A stretch of 8,183 nucleotides of DNA from Candidatus Omnitrophota bacterium (GTDB taxonomy: Bacteria; Omnitrophota; Gorgyraeia; Zapsychrales; JANLHA01). Under the pieces are notes generated by a model. It was not told the DNA's origin and ran no database searches. It was given only the letters and a program-made list of their open reading frames with translations. The stretch's first letter is position 1, and each line of letters starts with the position of its first letter. The DNA is taken from the NCBI GenBank assembly GCA_024653845.1, contig JANLHA010000018.1, positions 1 to 8,183 on the forward strand, given 5' to 3'. Of the stretch, positions 1 to 7,326 are shown piece by piece. The translations under genes were made by a program, and so were the position numbers.

Positions 1-924
1 CGGGATCCTCGAGGAGAAATCATCGCCAGGATTTTGCCGGTGACATGTGGTGCGCTGATGATTGTGGCCATTTTTTATTTTTTTTCGAGGTATTCTTTGT
101 GGTTAGGCTTTTATTCTTTGTTTTTATCCTTGTCTTCGAGCATGTGGTGGCGGTACTGGGTGGAGGCGCGACCGTATTCATTATGGATGTTTTTGACCGC
201 CATCCAAATGTTGCTTTTTATTTATATTTTGGAGAAAGAAAATGAGGCTCCTCGCGCTTGGCGATGGCTCTTGGTCACTCATTGGCTCCTTTCCTTGACG
301 GTGATTTTTAGTCTTGTTCAGATCGTGGCCGTTTCTTTTTTGTTGTGGATATGGCATGATCGACGAGTTTTCAATTGGCGGAAATATTTATTTCTCACCA
401 TTTTGCCTTGTTTGATGTGTTTGTTTTATTATTCGCAGGCGCCTAAATATCAATTTTGGATAATGTTCTCTTTAGAGCAAATCATTCGCGCGCATATCCC
501 TCGGTATTGGCTGTATGTTTTTTATTTGATCGTTTTATTTCTATCGTTATTCATTTGCCAGCGCAAAACAGGATGGCCGCTTCTTTATCGCAATGATCAG
601 TGGCGAAGGGGGATCCCTTATTTTTTTTTGATGGCGATCATGTTGCTTGCGACAGCTTTGGTCGTGGGAATTTTTCATGTCGGTCAATCGCCGCAAGGGG
701 TCGGATTCCCACTGACGGAGAAATATTTTATCAATTTGGTGCCGATGGGGATCATCGGGATCACCTGGCTGTCTTATCATGTGTTATCTTCTTTGAGAGG
801 AATTCGATGGTTGCAATTTCTTGTGATTTTAGGAATAGCGATTTTTTTAGGCAATCATGTGACTAAAGTCATTCCTGATATCCAAGGACATCATCCTGAA
901 GTCCTGAGGAAAGTAGGAACATGA
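1..924 (+). CDS. GT39-like multi-pass membrane glycosyltransferase, C-terminal part (5' truncated)
   Basis: The reading frame is open from the first base, so the gene begins outside the window; 307 residues are visible. The protein is very hydrophobic, with about eight or nine membrane-spanning stretches separated by short basic loops. Near the left edge, GEIIARILP followed by a hydrophobic helix resembles the Rlp/G segment of dolichyl-phosphate-mannose-type (GT39/PMT) transferases. EARPYSLW at visible residues 55-62 matches the family's 'E.RPY.L' loop, and TEKYFINLVP near residue 239 matches its late 'RY...P' segment. Such enzymes sit in the inner membrane and move a sugar from a polyprenyl-phosphate carrier to an acceptor on the outer face. 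The catalytic acidic residues of the family lie in the missing N-terminal part, so activity cannot be judged. A TTG at 34 could be taken for a start, but the homology-like sequence upstream of it argues against that. Substrate unknown; it could also be another GT-C fold protein. Confidence 0.75.
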   Translation, partial: RDPRGEIIARILPVTCGALMIVAIFYFFSRYSLWLGFYSLFLSLSSSMWWRYWVEARPYSLWMFLTAIQMLLFIYILEKENEAPRAWRWLLVTHWLLSLTVIFSLVQIVAVSFLLWIWHDRRVFNWRKYLFLTILPCLMCLFYYSQAPKYQFWIMFSLEQIIRAHIPRYWLYVFYLIVLFLSLFICQRKTGWPLLYRNDQWRRGIPYFFLMAIMLLATALVVGIFHVGQSPQGVGFPLTEKYFINLVPMGIIGITWLSYHVLSSLRGIRWLQFLVILGIAIFLGNHVTKVIPDIQGHHPEVLRKVGT

Positions 925-929
925 TTATT

Positions 930-957
930 TTGAAATCAAAGGAATTTCTTGTAGAAT
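930..957 (+). promoter_or_regulatory. Putative sigma70-type promoter for the sugar-biosynthesis operon
   Basis: TTGAAA at 930-935 (5 of 6 to TTGACA) and TAGAAT at 952-957 (5 of 6 to TATAAT) are separated by 16 bases. The site begins just after the stop of the membrane protein gene and would give a leader of roughly 65 bases before the ATG at 1029. This is a pattern match by eye in an AT-rich gap, so chance is possible. The 104-base gap holds nothing else convincing. Confidence 0.45.
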
Positions 958-1028
958 AGTCATTCACTTACGGTTTTATCCTGGACAAGGAATAGAATCA
1001 ATAAATCAATCTTACATGGGTTGAATTA

Positions 1029-2069
1029 ATGCCTTTAATAAAAACATCCTTACTGATAGGATATGGCTCGGTTGGTCAATACCACGCTCGTATTCTTCAT
1101 GGACGTTATGAACGTTTAGTCATCATTGATATTAATGAAAATGCTCGGGCAAAAGCGTCGGCCGAATATCCTAAAGCTCTTGTTCTATCAAATATTGCTG
1201 AGTTGGAGAATCATGATTGGGATTGGGCGGGCACTCTGGCGGTGATTGCCAATTGGGGGCCTGATCATGAGACAACATTCTTAGAATTGGTGCGTCTGGG
1301 AATAAAAGCTGTCCTATGTGAAAAACCTTTAGCAAATTCTGTAGCAGCTGGCACACAGATGATTGGCGAAGCTGAGAAATCAGAAGTTACTTTAGGAGTT
1401 CATCACCATCATCGGTATTCTGGCTTTGTCTCTGGGATCAATTCTTTGGCGGAGGATCTGGAGCTTGGAGCCCCGTGTAGCGTTATTATGCATGGAGGGG
1501 CTTTATGTACAGTCACCAACGGGATTCATTATATTGATTTGATTTCTGAGCTTTTTGGTAAAGGTCCAGATTCCGTCATTAGTACAGTGACGGGCGACCC
1601 CATCAATCCACGCTCTAAGGATCTGATGTTTTATGGTGGTACGACATGCTGGTCATTCGGAGAAAAAAGAGAGTTGGTTATGAGTTTTTCGAACCTATCT
1701 AGTCTTTCGTTGTTAGGTTCTATCTATTATCGTCATACCGTCATTCATATGGCGCGTAATCTTGAAATAGAAATATGTTATCGAAATAAGGAAGAGATTC
1801 AAAAGTTTCCTGCGATCACCCGAGTGGGTCTTGCTAAGAATATTATTTTTAAGGGATCGATACCAGGAATTGTTCCTCTTGAAGAGCGAACAAAGAGTAT
1901 TCTCAATGAGATTGAATCTGGGAAAGTATCTATTTTTCCAGCAAGAATGGCTCTGGAAGCTTTGGGAGCTTGTATTGGTGCACTTACTGCAGGAATTAAA
2001 AAATCCAGTGTCCTGCTTCCTATTGATCCTCAAAGTGAGGAAGGACAAAGGAAATGGCCTATTTCGTGA
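1029..2069 (+). CDS. Gfo/Idh/MocA family NAD(P)-dependent oxidoreductase (first of two)
   Basis: A 346-residue cytoplasmic protein, normal length for the family. The N-terminal Rossmann fold starts with LLIGYGSVGQYH (residues 8-19), a dinucleotide-binding glycine motif. CEKPLA at 97-102 is the family's EKP signature carrying the catalytic-type lysine K99. NGIHYIDL at 164-171 supplies the conserved C-terminal-domain histidine (H167) and aspartate (D170). Family members oxidise or reduce sugar hydroxyls or ketones, often on nucleotide sugars; the substrate here cannot be read from sequence. After the EKP strand, where relatives usually have an asparagine/arginine-rich 'YNRRF' segment, this protein has four consecutive histidines (125-128) followed by RY. 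The ATG at 1029 is the only common start after the in-frame stop at 1002; no strong Shine-Dalgarno precedes it. It is first in the operon, 9 bases before a second, divergent family member, and looks more AT-rich than the genes from 3071 on. Confidence 0.9.
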   Translation: MPLIKTSLLIGYGSVGQYHARILHGRYERLVIIDINENARAKASAEYPKALVLSNIAELENHDWDWAGTLAVIANWGPDHETTFLELVRLGIKAVLCEKPLANSVAAGTQMIGEAEKSEVTLGVHHHHRYSGFVSGINSLAEDLELGAPCSVIMHGGALCTVTNGIHYIDLISELFGKGPDSVISTVTGDPINPRSKDLMFYGGTTCWSFGEKRELVMSFSNLSSLSLLGSIYYRHTVIHMARNLEIEICYRNKEEIQKFPAITRVGLAKNIIFKGSIPGIVPLEERTKSILNEIESGKVSIFPARMALEALGACIGALTAGIKKSSVLLPIDPQSEEGQRKWPIS

Positions 2070-2078
2070 AGAAGCAAC

Positions 2079-3074
2079 ATGAATAAAATACGTCTAGGAA
2101 TCATTGGTTCTGGTGGGATATGTGAATTCCATATGCCGGCCTTGAAGGCTGCTGGATTTGAGCTAACAGCTGTTGGCTCTCGACGAGGCTCTGAGCGAGT
2201 TCACTCTTTTGCTCAAAAACATCAGATTCCTTGTATATTTGAGGATTCGGAGGATTTACTTAAAGCACGCGGACAGTGGGATGCATTATTGATCGCGGTG
2301 TCGGTTGAGCCCACTTTAGAGATTTTGAAGAGAGCTATAGAAGCCCGTGTTCCTATTCTAGTCGAGAAACCTGTGACTTTTCATTCCGAGGAGTTAAAAC
2401 CATGGCTTCATCAAAATCTTCCCGTTATGGTGGGTTACAATCGGCGCTATTACCGTACTGTGCAGCAAGCGCGCAAAGAGGTCAAGCTTGGTTCTTTTTT
2501 AATGGGCCGTCTTAATCTCCCCGAATCCATTCGTGTTCCTGCTCAGCCTATAGATAATCCTCTTTATTTAAAAAGTTTTTTTTCAAATAGTGTTCATGGA
2601 TTGGATATGATGAGATTTATCTTCGGTAATATTCAAGTCAAATATGTGCACCGGTTAACTGATTCTAACGGTGCCATTCATGGAATTGCAGCTACATTTT
2701 CTTCACAAAAGGAAAATCTCATTCAGTTTACAGCTCATTGGCAAGCACCAGATAATTTCAGTTTAACTCTCGATCGGGTTGGGCGCCGTTTTGAATTGCG
2801 TCCATTTGAATCGGCCTCTGTCTTTGAAGGGATGGAAGTGGTCGATCCGACTCCAGAGATCCCGGTACGTACTTACAGACCTAAAATGGTGGAAAAGATA
2901 GATCTCGAAGAGCACGATAAACGTTTTAAGCCAGGTTTTTTTCTTCAAGCTCAAGCGTTTGCTGCTATGGTTCGAGGAGAAAACCCTAAAGATGCCGCTC
3001 GTTTAGAGGATGCTTATGCGGCGCTTGTGTTGGCTGAACAATTGGCTGGAAAATATCTAGATTCTCGAATATGA
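2079..3074 (+). CDS. Gfo/Idh/MocA family NAD(P)-dependent oxidoreductase (second of two)
   Basis: A 331-residue protein with the canonical family order: Rossmann motif LGIIGSGGICEFH (residues 6-18), VEKPVTF at 95-101 with catalytic-type lysine K97, GYNRRYYRTV at 119-128, and NSVHGLDMMRFIFG at 170-183 with the conserved H173 and D176. It is expected to carry out NAD(P)-linked redox chemistry at a sugar carbon in the cytoplasm. It differs clearly from the preceding gene at all of these motifs, so the pair is not a recent duplication. They may catalyse successive steps or act on different intermediates. The ATG at 2079 lies 9 bases after the upstream stop with only a weak purine stretch before it, suggesting coupled translation. 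Its stop overlaps the next gene's start by 4 bases (ATGA), linking it tightly to the aminotransferase. Substrate unknown. Confidence 0.9.
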   Translation: MNKIRLGIIGSGGICEFHMPALKAAGFELTAVGSRRGSERVHSFAQKHQIPCIFEDSEDLLKARGQWDALLIAVSVEPTLEILKRAIEARVPILVEKPVTFHSEELKPWLHQNLPVMVGYNRRYYRTVQQARKEVKLGSFLMGRLNLPESIRVPAQPIDNPLYLKSFFSNSVHGLDMMRFIFGNIQVKYVHRLTDSNGAIHGIAATFSSQKENLIQFTAHWQAPDNFSLTLDRVGRRFELRPFESASVFEGMEVVDPTPEIPVRTYRPKMVEKIDLEEHDKRFKPGFFLQAQAFAAMVRGENPKDAARLEDAYAALVLAEQLAGKYLDSRI

Positions 3075-4405
3075 GTATCCGCGAAAAAATATATTTAGGG
3101 CAGGGTCCCCAGCTTTGGAAAAAAGCCAAAGGCATCATCCCCGGCGGTAATCAACTTTTATCCAAACGCGCAGAGATGTTTTTGCCTGAAAAATGGCCGG
3201 CTTATTACAAAGAAGCCAAGGGCGTGGAAGTTTGGGACCTCGATGGTCGTCGGTATATCGATATGAGCATCATGGCCATCGGTGCCTGTGTGCTGGGTTA
3301 TGCTCATGAAGAAATCAATCGCGCTGTCAAATCCTGCATTGATCAGGGCAACATGTCGACACTCAATTGTTTTGAGGAAGTTCAATTGGCAGAAACTCTT
3401 TTGGGTTTGCATCCTTGGGCTGGGATGGTGCGTTTTGCTCGTAGCGGAGGCGAAGCGTGTATGCAGGCGGTGCGGATTGCCCGTGCTTCCTCAGGACGAA
3501 GTAAGGTGGCATTTTGTGGTTATCATGGCTGGGGCGACTGGTATTTGGCCGCGAATCTTGCTGACGATCATCACTTGGATCACCAACTTTTGCCGGGATT
3601 AGAACCGGCGGGTGTTCCTCAAGAATTGAAAGGAACAGCGATTCCTTTTCATTATGGCGATGCCGATGAACTCAAAGAGATCCTCGCTCGAGAGAAAGGG
3701 TCTGTTGGCGTGATCATGATGGAAGTTCAGCGGTATAAGCCCATCGATCTAGCATTTTTGAAAAATGTTCGCCGTATGGCTGACGAGAACCAATGCGTTC
3801 TCATTTTTGATGAAGTGACGTCCGGATTTCGTGTCCGAGCGGGTGGCATGCATATGCTTTATGATGTTTTTCCCGACATTGTTGTTTTAGGAAAAGCGTT
3901 GGGAAATGGATTCCCCATTTCGGCGGTCGTTGGGAAGAGAAATGTCATGGAGGCTGCTCAGAAAACTTTTATTAGCAGTACGTATTGGACCGAACGGATC
4001 GGTTTCGTTGCGGCGCTGGAAGTGATTAAGGAATTTGAAAGGTCGAATGTTCCTGCTCATTTGTCAAGAATTGGTGAAATCATCAAGAGGGGATTAGAAA
4101 AAATTTTTAAAGATGGTCGATGGAATATTGAAGTCTGTGGTCTGGCGGCTTCTCCGATGATGATGATCCAAGAAAAAGATCCGCTTTTAGTCAAAACATT
4201 GTTCACTCAAGAAATGTTGAAAAAAGGATTTTTAGCCAGCAATTTGATTTATGTTTCCTTGGCTCATACCGAAAAAATTGTGGAGCAATATTTACAAGCG
4301 GCTCAAGAGGTTTTGGGTCGCATGGCGGTTGCTCGAGATCAGGGACGATTATCTGAACTTTTAGAGGGACCCATTTGTCATGGTGGATTCAAGCGCCTGA
4401 ATTGA
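3071..4405 (+). CDS. Class III PLP-dependent aminotransferase, glutamate-1-semialdehyde aminomutase-like
   Basis: A 444-residue fold-type I PLP enzyme. IIPGGNQLLSKRAEMFLP near the N-terminus, then GVEVWDLDGRRYIDM (51-65), are typical of the glutamate-1-semialdehyde aminomutase (HemL) branch. SGGEA at 125-129 binds the cofactor phosphate, YHGWGDW at 151-157 supplies the stacking aromatic region, and DEVTSGFR at 247-254 supplies the aspartate that contacts the pyridine nitrogen. GKALGNGFP at 274-282 holds the Schiff-base lysine K275. The segment SSTYWTERIGFVAAL (302-316) stands where HemL has its 'GTLSGNP' loop. With the operon context, this argues for amination of a keto- or aldehydo-sugar, or a mutase reaction on one, rather than haem synthesis. 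An automatic hemL label would probably be wrong. The start overlaps the upstream stop by 4 bases, so translation is likely coupled. No neighbour belongs to tetrapyrrole synthesis. The exact substrate is unknown. Confidence 0.9.
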   Translation: MSIREKIYLGQGPQLWKKAKGIIPGGNQLLSKRAEMFLPEKWPAYYKEAKGVEVWDLDGRRYIDMSIMAIGACVLGYAHEEINRAVKSCIDQGNMSTLNCFEEVQLAETLLGLHPWAGMVRFARSGGEACMQAVRIARASSGRSKVAFCGYHGWGDWYLAANLADDHHLDHQLLPGLEPAGVPQELKGTAIPFHYGDADELKEILAREKGSVGVIMMEVQRYKPIDLAFLKNVRRMADENQCVLIFDEVTSGFRVRAGGMHMLYDVFPDIVVLGKALGNGFPISAVVGKRNVMEAAQKTFISSTYWTERIGFVAALEVIKEFERSNVPAHLSRIGEIIKRGLEKIFKDGRWNIEVCGLAASPMMMIQEKDPLLVKTLFTQEMLKKGFLASNLIYVSLAHTEKIVEQYLQAAQEVLGRMAVARDQGRLSELLEGPICHGGFKRLN

Positions 4406-4410
4406 TTTTT

Positions 4411-4416
4411 AAAGGA
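4411..4416 (+). promoter_or_regulatory. Ribosome binding site fixing the TTG start of the aldo/keto reductase gene
   Basis: AAAGGA lies 7 bases before the TTG at 4424. No ATG or GTG in frame is positioned better, and the protein's conserved GTVQFG strand starts 13 residues in, so the TTG start is the best choice. A second TTG follows directly as codon 2. Confidence 0.6.
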
Positions 4417-4423
4417 TTGAAGA

Positions 4424-5317
4424 TTGTTGAAAAAAGAGAATATTTATCGACGGATTGCGTTGGGAACGGTGCAGTTTGGCCAAGTGTACGGCGTGGCCAA
4501 TCAGCGAGGGCAAGTTCAGCGTTCAGAGGTCTTTGATATTCTCAAATATGCTCAAGAACAGGGCATTGAGCTGTTGGATACCGCATCGGCTTATGGAGAA
4601 AGCGAGAATGTTTTGGGCGAATTTTTGGCCCAAGAAAAAAATGCATTTCAAATTGTGAGCAAGCTTCCTGCAAATTCTCAGGCCAACGCGTCCTTTGTTC
4701 AGCAGTCCATTCTTGATTCTTTACATCAACTGAATGTTTCTCGTCTCTATGGATATCTCATCCATCAATTTGAAGATTTTGAGAAATGCCCTGATGTGGT
4801 TTCAGCATCGCTTCAAAAGCTCAAAGAAGAGAAGCGTGTTGAAAAAATAGGATTTTCTCTTTATCATCCGTCGGAGTTGGAATTTTTGTGGAAGCATGGC
4901 GTGCCTTTTGATCTCTTACAAATTCCTTACAGCATCCTGGACCAGCGATTTGAATTGTATTTGAAGGATTTGAAGAAAAGTGGCACAGAAGTTCACGCGC
5001 GATCTTTATTCTTGCAGGGCGCGGTTTTCTTAGATCCTAAAGATTTGAAGGGAAATCTTCAAAAGGCCCAGACTCAAATTCAACAGCTCCATGATTTTTC
5101 GTCGAGAGAGAAGCTTTCCATCCAAGCGATGTGTTTGAATTTTGTTTTATTGAATCCTTGTATTGATAAGGTGATCATTGGCGTTGATGGGCTGGATCAG
5201 TTGAAGAAAAATTTAAACGATGTTTTGTCCATTTCTATGGTTGAGAAAACCTATCCATCTTTATTAAAATTAAGAATTGATGATGAGCGCATTGTCGTCC
5301 CTAAAAATTGGAATTAA
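4424..5317 (+). CDS. Aldo/keto reductase
   Basis: A 297-residue TIM-barrel oxidoreductase using NAD(P)H. The first strand reads IALGTVQFGQVYGVAN (11-26). The catalytic tetrad is complete: D52 and Y57 in LLDTASAYGESE, K80 in VSKLP, and H114 in YLIHQ. RSLFLQG at 193-199 and the later IIGVDGLDQL (251-260) match the cofactor-binding end of the barrel. The 'LGTVQFG..YG.AN' opening is, from memory, characteristic of aldo/keto reductases encoded in polysaccharide and sialic-acid-like loci, but this cannot be verified here. It is expected to reduce an aldehyde or ketone (or the reverse) on a sugar intermediate in the cytoplasm. The gene sits 18 bases after the aminotransferase and starts with TTG behind a good Shine-Dalgarno. 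All key residues are present, so an active enzyme is likely; the substrate is unknown. Confidence 0.92.
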   Translation: MLKKENIYRRIALGTVQFGQVYGVANQRGQVQRSEVFDILKYAQEQGIELLDTASAYGESENVLGEFLAQEKNAFQIVSKLPANSQANASFVQQSILDSLHQLNVSRLYGYLIHQFEDFEKCPDVVSASLQKLKEEKRVEKIGFSLYHPSELEFLWKHGVPFDLLQIPYSILDQRFELYLKDLKKSGTEVHARSLFLQGAVFLDPKDLKGNLQKAQTQIQQLHDFSSREKLSIQAMCLNFVLLNPCIDKVIIGVDGLDQLKKNLNDVLSISMVEKTYPSLLKLRIDDERIVVPKNWN

Positions 5318-5330
5318 CCCGATGAATTGT

Positions 5331-5337
5331 GAGGTGA
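5331..5337 (+). promoter_or_regulatory. Strong ribosome binding site fixing the GTG start of the aldolase gene
   Basis: GAGGTGA is fully complementary to the usual 16S anti-Shine-Dalgarno tail, and its GAGG core ends 6 bases before the GTG at 5341. The nearby ATG at 5322 is out of frame and soon meets a stop. This is the best ribosome site in the main operon and suggests the aldolase is translated efficiently. Confidence 0.7.
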
Positions 5338-5340
5338 GAA

Positions 5341-6123
5341 GTGAGGCTTGATAAAAATCCACTCAAATCTGCGTTACAAAAAGAAAAACAAACTTACGGC
5401 TGTTGGGTCACGTTGGCTCATCCTTTGATTCCAGAGATTTTGGCTCCGGCGGGATTTGATTGGTTGGCCATCGATATGGAACACAGTTCTATTGATTTGT
5501 CGACGCTGTTACCTTTGATCATTTCCACCGAAGCCAGAGGAATGGTCCCATTGGTTCGCGTTGGAGAGAATGACCCTAATCTGATTAAACGCATCATGGA
5601 TGCTGGCGCGTATGGAGTGATTGTTGCGAATGTCTGTAGCGCTGAGGAAGCTGAAGCTGCTGTGGCGGCTGTCAAGTATCCACCGTCGGGCCGACGGGGA
5701 GTGGGGTTGTATCGTGCCCAAGGATATGGTCGTCAATTTGAGGCGTATAAAAAATGGCTGATCGAAGAAAGTGTTGTGATCATTCAGATCGAACATATCA
5801 AAGCGGTCAATGACATTGATGCGATATTCTCGGTCAAAGGCATTGATGCATTTGTGATTGGGCCTTATGACCTTTCTGGATCGATGGGCAAACCCGGCGC
5901 TCTGACAGATCCCGGCGTGGAAGAGGCGGTCAATCGTGTCCTCAAGGCTGCAAAGAAATATGGCATCACGCCTGGGTTTCATTCTGTCCCGCCGGACTCC
6001 AAAGTTGCTCTCCGACGACAAAAACAAGGATTCAAGTTTTTAGGATTCAGTGTGGATGCTGTTCTCCTTGGAGAAGCCGCAACGCAAGGATTGGCGCAGA
6101 TCAAAAAAGACAAAACGGTTTAA
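5341..6123 (+). CDS. HpcH/HpaI-type class II pyruvate aldolase (2-keto-3-deoxy acid aldolase family)
   Basis: A 260-residue TIM-barrel enzyme, the usual length for HpaI/GarL-type aldolases, which reversibly join pyruvate to an aldehyde using a divalent metal. The family's active-site positions can all be matched: D45 and catalytic H48 in IDMEHSS, R73 in PLVRVGE, metal-ligand E151 in IQIEH, and metal-ligand D177 in GPYDLSGSMG. The stretch YPPSGRRGVG (113-122) followed by LYRAQGYG is the substrate-lid region. In catabolic operons these enzymes break down aromatic or sugar acids, but here it lies between an aldo/keto reductase and a glycosyltransferase. Use of pyruvate to build a 2-keto-3-deoxy sugar acid is therefore a plausible inference. 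A degradative role, or action on a shorter aldehyde, cannot be excluded. It starts with GTG 23 bases after the previous stop and is followed after 1 base by the glycosyltransferase start. Confidence 0.92.
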   Translation: MRLDKNPLKSALQKEKQTYGCWVTLAHPLIPEILAPAGFDWLAIDMEHSSIDLSTLLPLIISTEARGMVPLVRVGENDPNLIKRIMDAGAYGVIVANVCSAEEAEAAVAAVKYPPSGRRGVGLYRAQGYGRQFEAYKKWLIEESVVIIQIEHIKAVNDIDAIFSVKGIDAFVIGPYDLSGSMGKPGALTDPGVEEAVNRVLKAAKKYGITPGFHSVPPDSKVALRRQKQGFKFLGFSVDAVLLGEAATQGLAQIKKDKTV

Positions 6124-6124
6124 A

Positions 6125-7108
6125 ATGCAGCCTCTTGTGACCGTCTTAATGACAGTTTTCAATGCCGAGTCTTATTTGGAAAAGACGCTCGGTAGCGTTT
6201 TGAATCAAACGTATCCCCATTTTGAGTTGCTCATCATCGACGATTGCAGCTCTGACCGCAGTTTAACGATCATTAAATCTTTTCAGGACCCTCGCATTCG
6301 TTTTCATCGCAACGAACGAAATCAAGGACAGACCAAATCGCTTAATGTCGGCCTGAGGTTAGCTCAGGGAAAATATATCGCCCGGATGGATGCGGATGAC
6401 CTGGCGTTTCCGATGTGGTTGGAAGATCAATTGCGATTTATCGAATCTCATCCGGAGTATGCGGTTGTCAGTACCAAAGCCGTGGTGATCGACAGCCAAC
6501 ACAAAATCAATAAACCCCTGCGATCCTATTCTGATTCTCGCGATATTTTCTTGAGAGCTTTGGTGCATTCGCCGATTAATCATGTGGGTTGCCTGATGCA
6601 GAAGAACATCATCATCGAGAATGGGGGGTATGACGAAAATTTTAAAATTGCCGCCGATTATGAATTGTGGTCGATCCTTTTGCGTCGAGGATTTAAGCTG
6701 ACGAGCACTGTAAAAACGCTCGTCGCGATTCGTGTTCATGAACGTTCGATTAGCATTCTAGAACGCGGTCAAGCCGACGTTCGAGAGATTTCAGAGATCA
6801 TGCACCGCAACATCAAAGCGTTTACAACCCTTCCCTTGGAAAAGGACGAGGTTTTGTTGGTTTGGAAATTGATTTACGCGGCTGAGAATTTAAATATGCA
6901 ACAATTTTTTCAGGCTAATGAATTTTTGACACAAATTTATTCGCATCTTCGAAACACGAAAACGATCTCTTCTTCGTATGCCAAGAGATTCCTTAAGAAG
7001 GAACAATTTTTTCTCTATCTGAAGAAGGTTTTTTCTTCTTCTCCCCATTTTTTACATATCGTCAGAAAGTCTCTGGCACGAACCAAAATCGGAAAACGTC
7101 AACTTTAG
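6125..7108 (+). CDS. Family 2 (GT-A) glycosyltransferase
   Basis: A 327-residue cytoplasmic or membrane-associated transferase. The N-terminal GT-A domain opens with LVTVLMTVFNAESYLEKTLGSV, the classic GT2 nucleotide-sugar-binding start. IIDDCSSDRS holds the first aspartate pair (D39, D40), RMDADDLA the DxD-type metal site (D89, D91), and AADYELW the acceptor-side acidic residues (D178, E180). RVHERSIS near 203-210 is the usual conserved histidine segment at the end of the domain. The remaining ~100 residues are basic and lack an obvious membrane span. The reading frame is open further upstream, but that part overlaps the aldolase gene. The ATG at 6125, 1 base after the aldolase stop, places the motif at residue 4 as is normal for the family. 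No clear Shine-Dalgarno is seen, so translation is probably coupled. Donor and acceptor sugars are unknown; context suggests it transfers the operon's product or a neighbouring residue. Confidence 0.92.
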   Translation: MQPLVTVLMTVFNAESYLEKTLGSVLNQTYPHFELLIIDDCSSDRSLTIIKSFQDPRIRFHRNERNQGQTKSLNVGLRLAQGKYIARMDADDLAFPMWLEDQLRFIESHPEYAVVSTKAVVIDSQHKINKPLRSYSDSRDIFLRALVHSPINHVGCLMQKNIIIENGGYDENFKIAADYELWSILLRRGFKLTSTVKTLVAIRVHERSISILERGQADVREISEIMHRNIKAFTTLPLEKDEVLLVWKLIYAAENLNMQQFFQANEFLTQIYSHLRNTKTISSSYAKRFLKKEQFFLYLKKVFSSSPHFLHIVRKSLARTKIGKRQL

Positions 7109-7130
7109 TCTTATGACAGATTAAAGTTGA
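7099..7130 (+). terminator. Stem-loop overlapping the GT2 stop codon, possible operon end
   Basis: TCAACTTTAGTCT (7099-7111) pairs with AGATTAAAGTTGA (7118-7130): 13 pairs including one G-U, with a 6-base loop. The last two codons and the TAG stop lie in the 5' arm. There is no good T-run directly after the stem, so it is not a textbook intrinsic terminator; a run of eight Ts occurs only about 45 bases later. It could act as an mRNA 3'-end stabiliser or a weak terminator before the separately promoted acetyltransferase gene. Confidence 0.4.
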
Positions 7131-7258
7131 TTCCCACCTTTGACTTAAGACCCTTTCGAATCTCTAAAAGCCATTTTTTTTCATTTCAGGATGATTTTTT
7201 GTGAAAATAAGGGCCATTTTCTTATATATGTATATATTTGATGGTCATGTGAAAAAAC

Positions 7259-7286
7259 TGGACAATTGGGGGGAGGCGTGTAAAAT
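7259..7286 (+). promoter_or_regulatory. Putative sigma70-type promoter for the acetyltransferase gene
   Basis: TGGACA at 7259-7264 (5 of 6 to TTGACA) and TAAAAT at 7281-7286 (5 of 6 to TATAAT) are 16 bases apart, the same spacing as the promoter proposed at 930-957. An AT-rich tract at 7221-7239 lies upstream. Transcription would start about 33-35 bases before the GTG at 7327, leaving room for a short leader with its ribosome site. Confidence 0.5.
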
Positions 7287-7313
7287 ATACCAAAATCCAT
7301 TTCATGAGTCTTC

Positions 7314-7319
7314 AAGGAG
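7314..7319 (+). promoter_or_regulatory. Ribosome binding site fixing the GTG start of the acetyltransferase gene
   Basis: AAGGAG lies 7 bases before the GTG at 7327. It decides between that start and longer in-frame choices such as the GTG at 7201, whose added residues do not look like part of a GNAT domain and would span the promoter at 7259-7286. The ATG at 7351 is further from the site and fits less well. Confidence 0.65.
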
Positions 7320-7326
7320 AGTCATC

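Noticed and set aside
3..13. Adjacent BamHI (GGATCC) and XhoI (CTCGAG) sites at the very start, resembling a cloning linker.
   Set aside because: The reading frame through these bases continues into sequence that resembles GT39 proteins, so a chance occurrence is more likely than a vector remnant.
932..948. Small inverted repeat GAAAT/ATTTC after the membrane protein gene, a possible terminator.
   Set aside because: Only 5 A/T-rich pairs with a 7-base loop and no T-run; too weak, and it overlaps the proposed promoter.
5509..6027. A 172-codon reading frame on the minus strand across the aldolase gene.
   Set aside because: It is antisense to a gene with every active-site residue conserved, lacks recognisable domains, and has no supporting promoter or ribosome site.
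7191..7241. A 16-codon reading frame with an upstream AGGA that could be a leader peptide.
   Set aside because: It lies upstream of the best promoter for the acetyltransferase and has no regulatory codon run or attenuator structure; such short frames are expected by chance.
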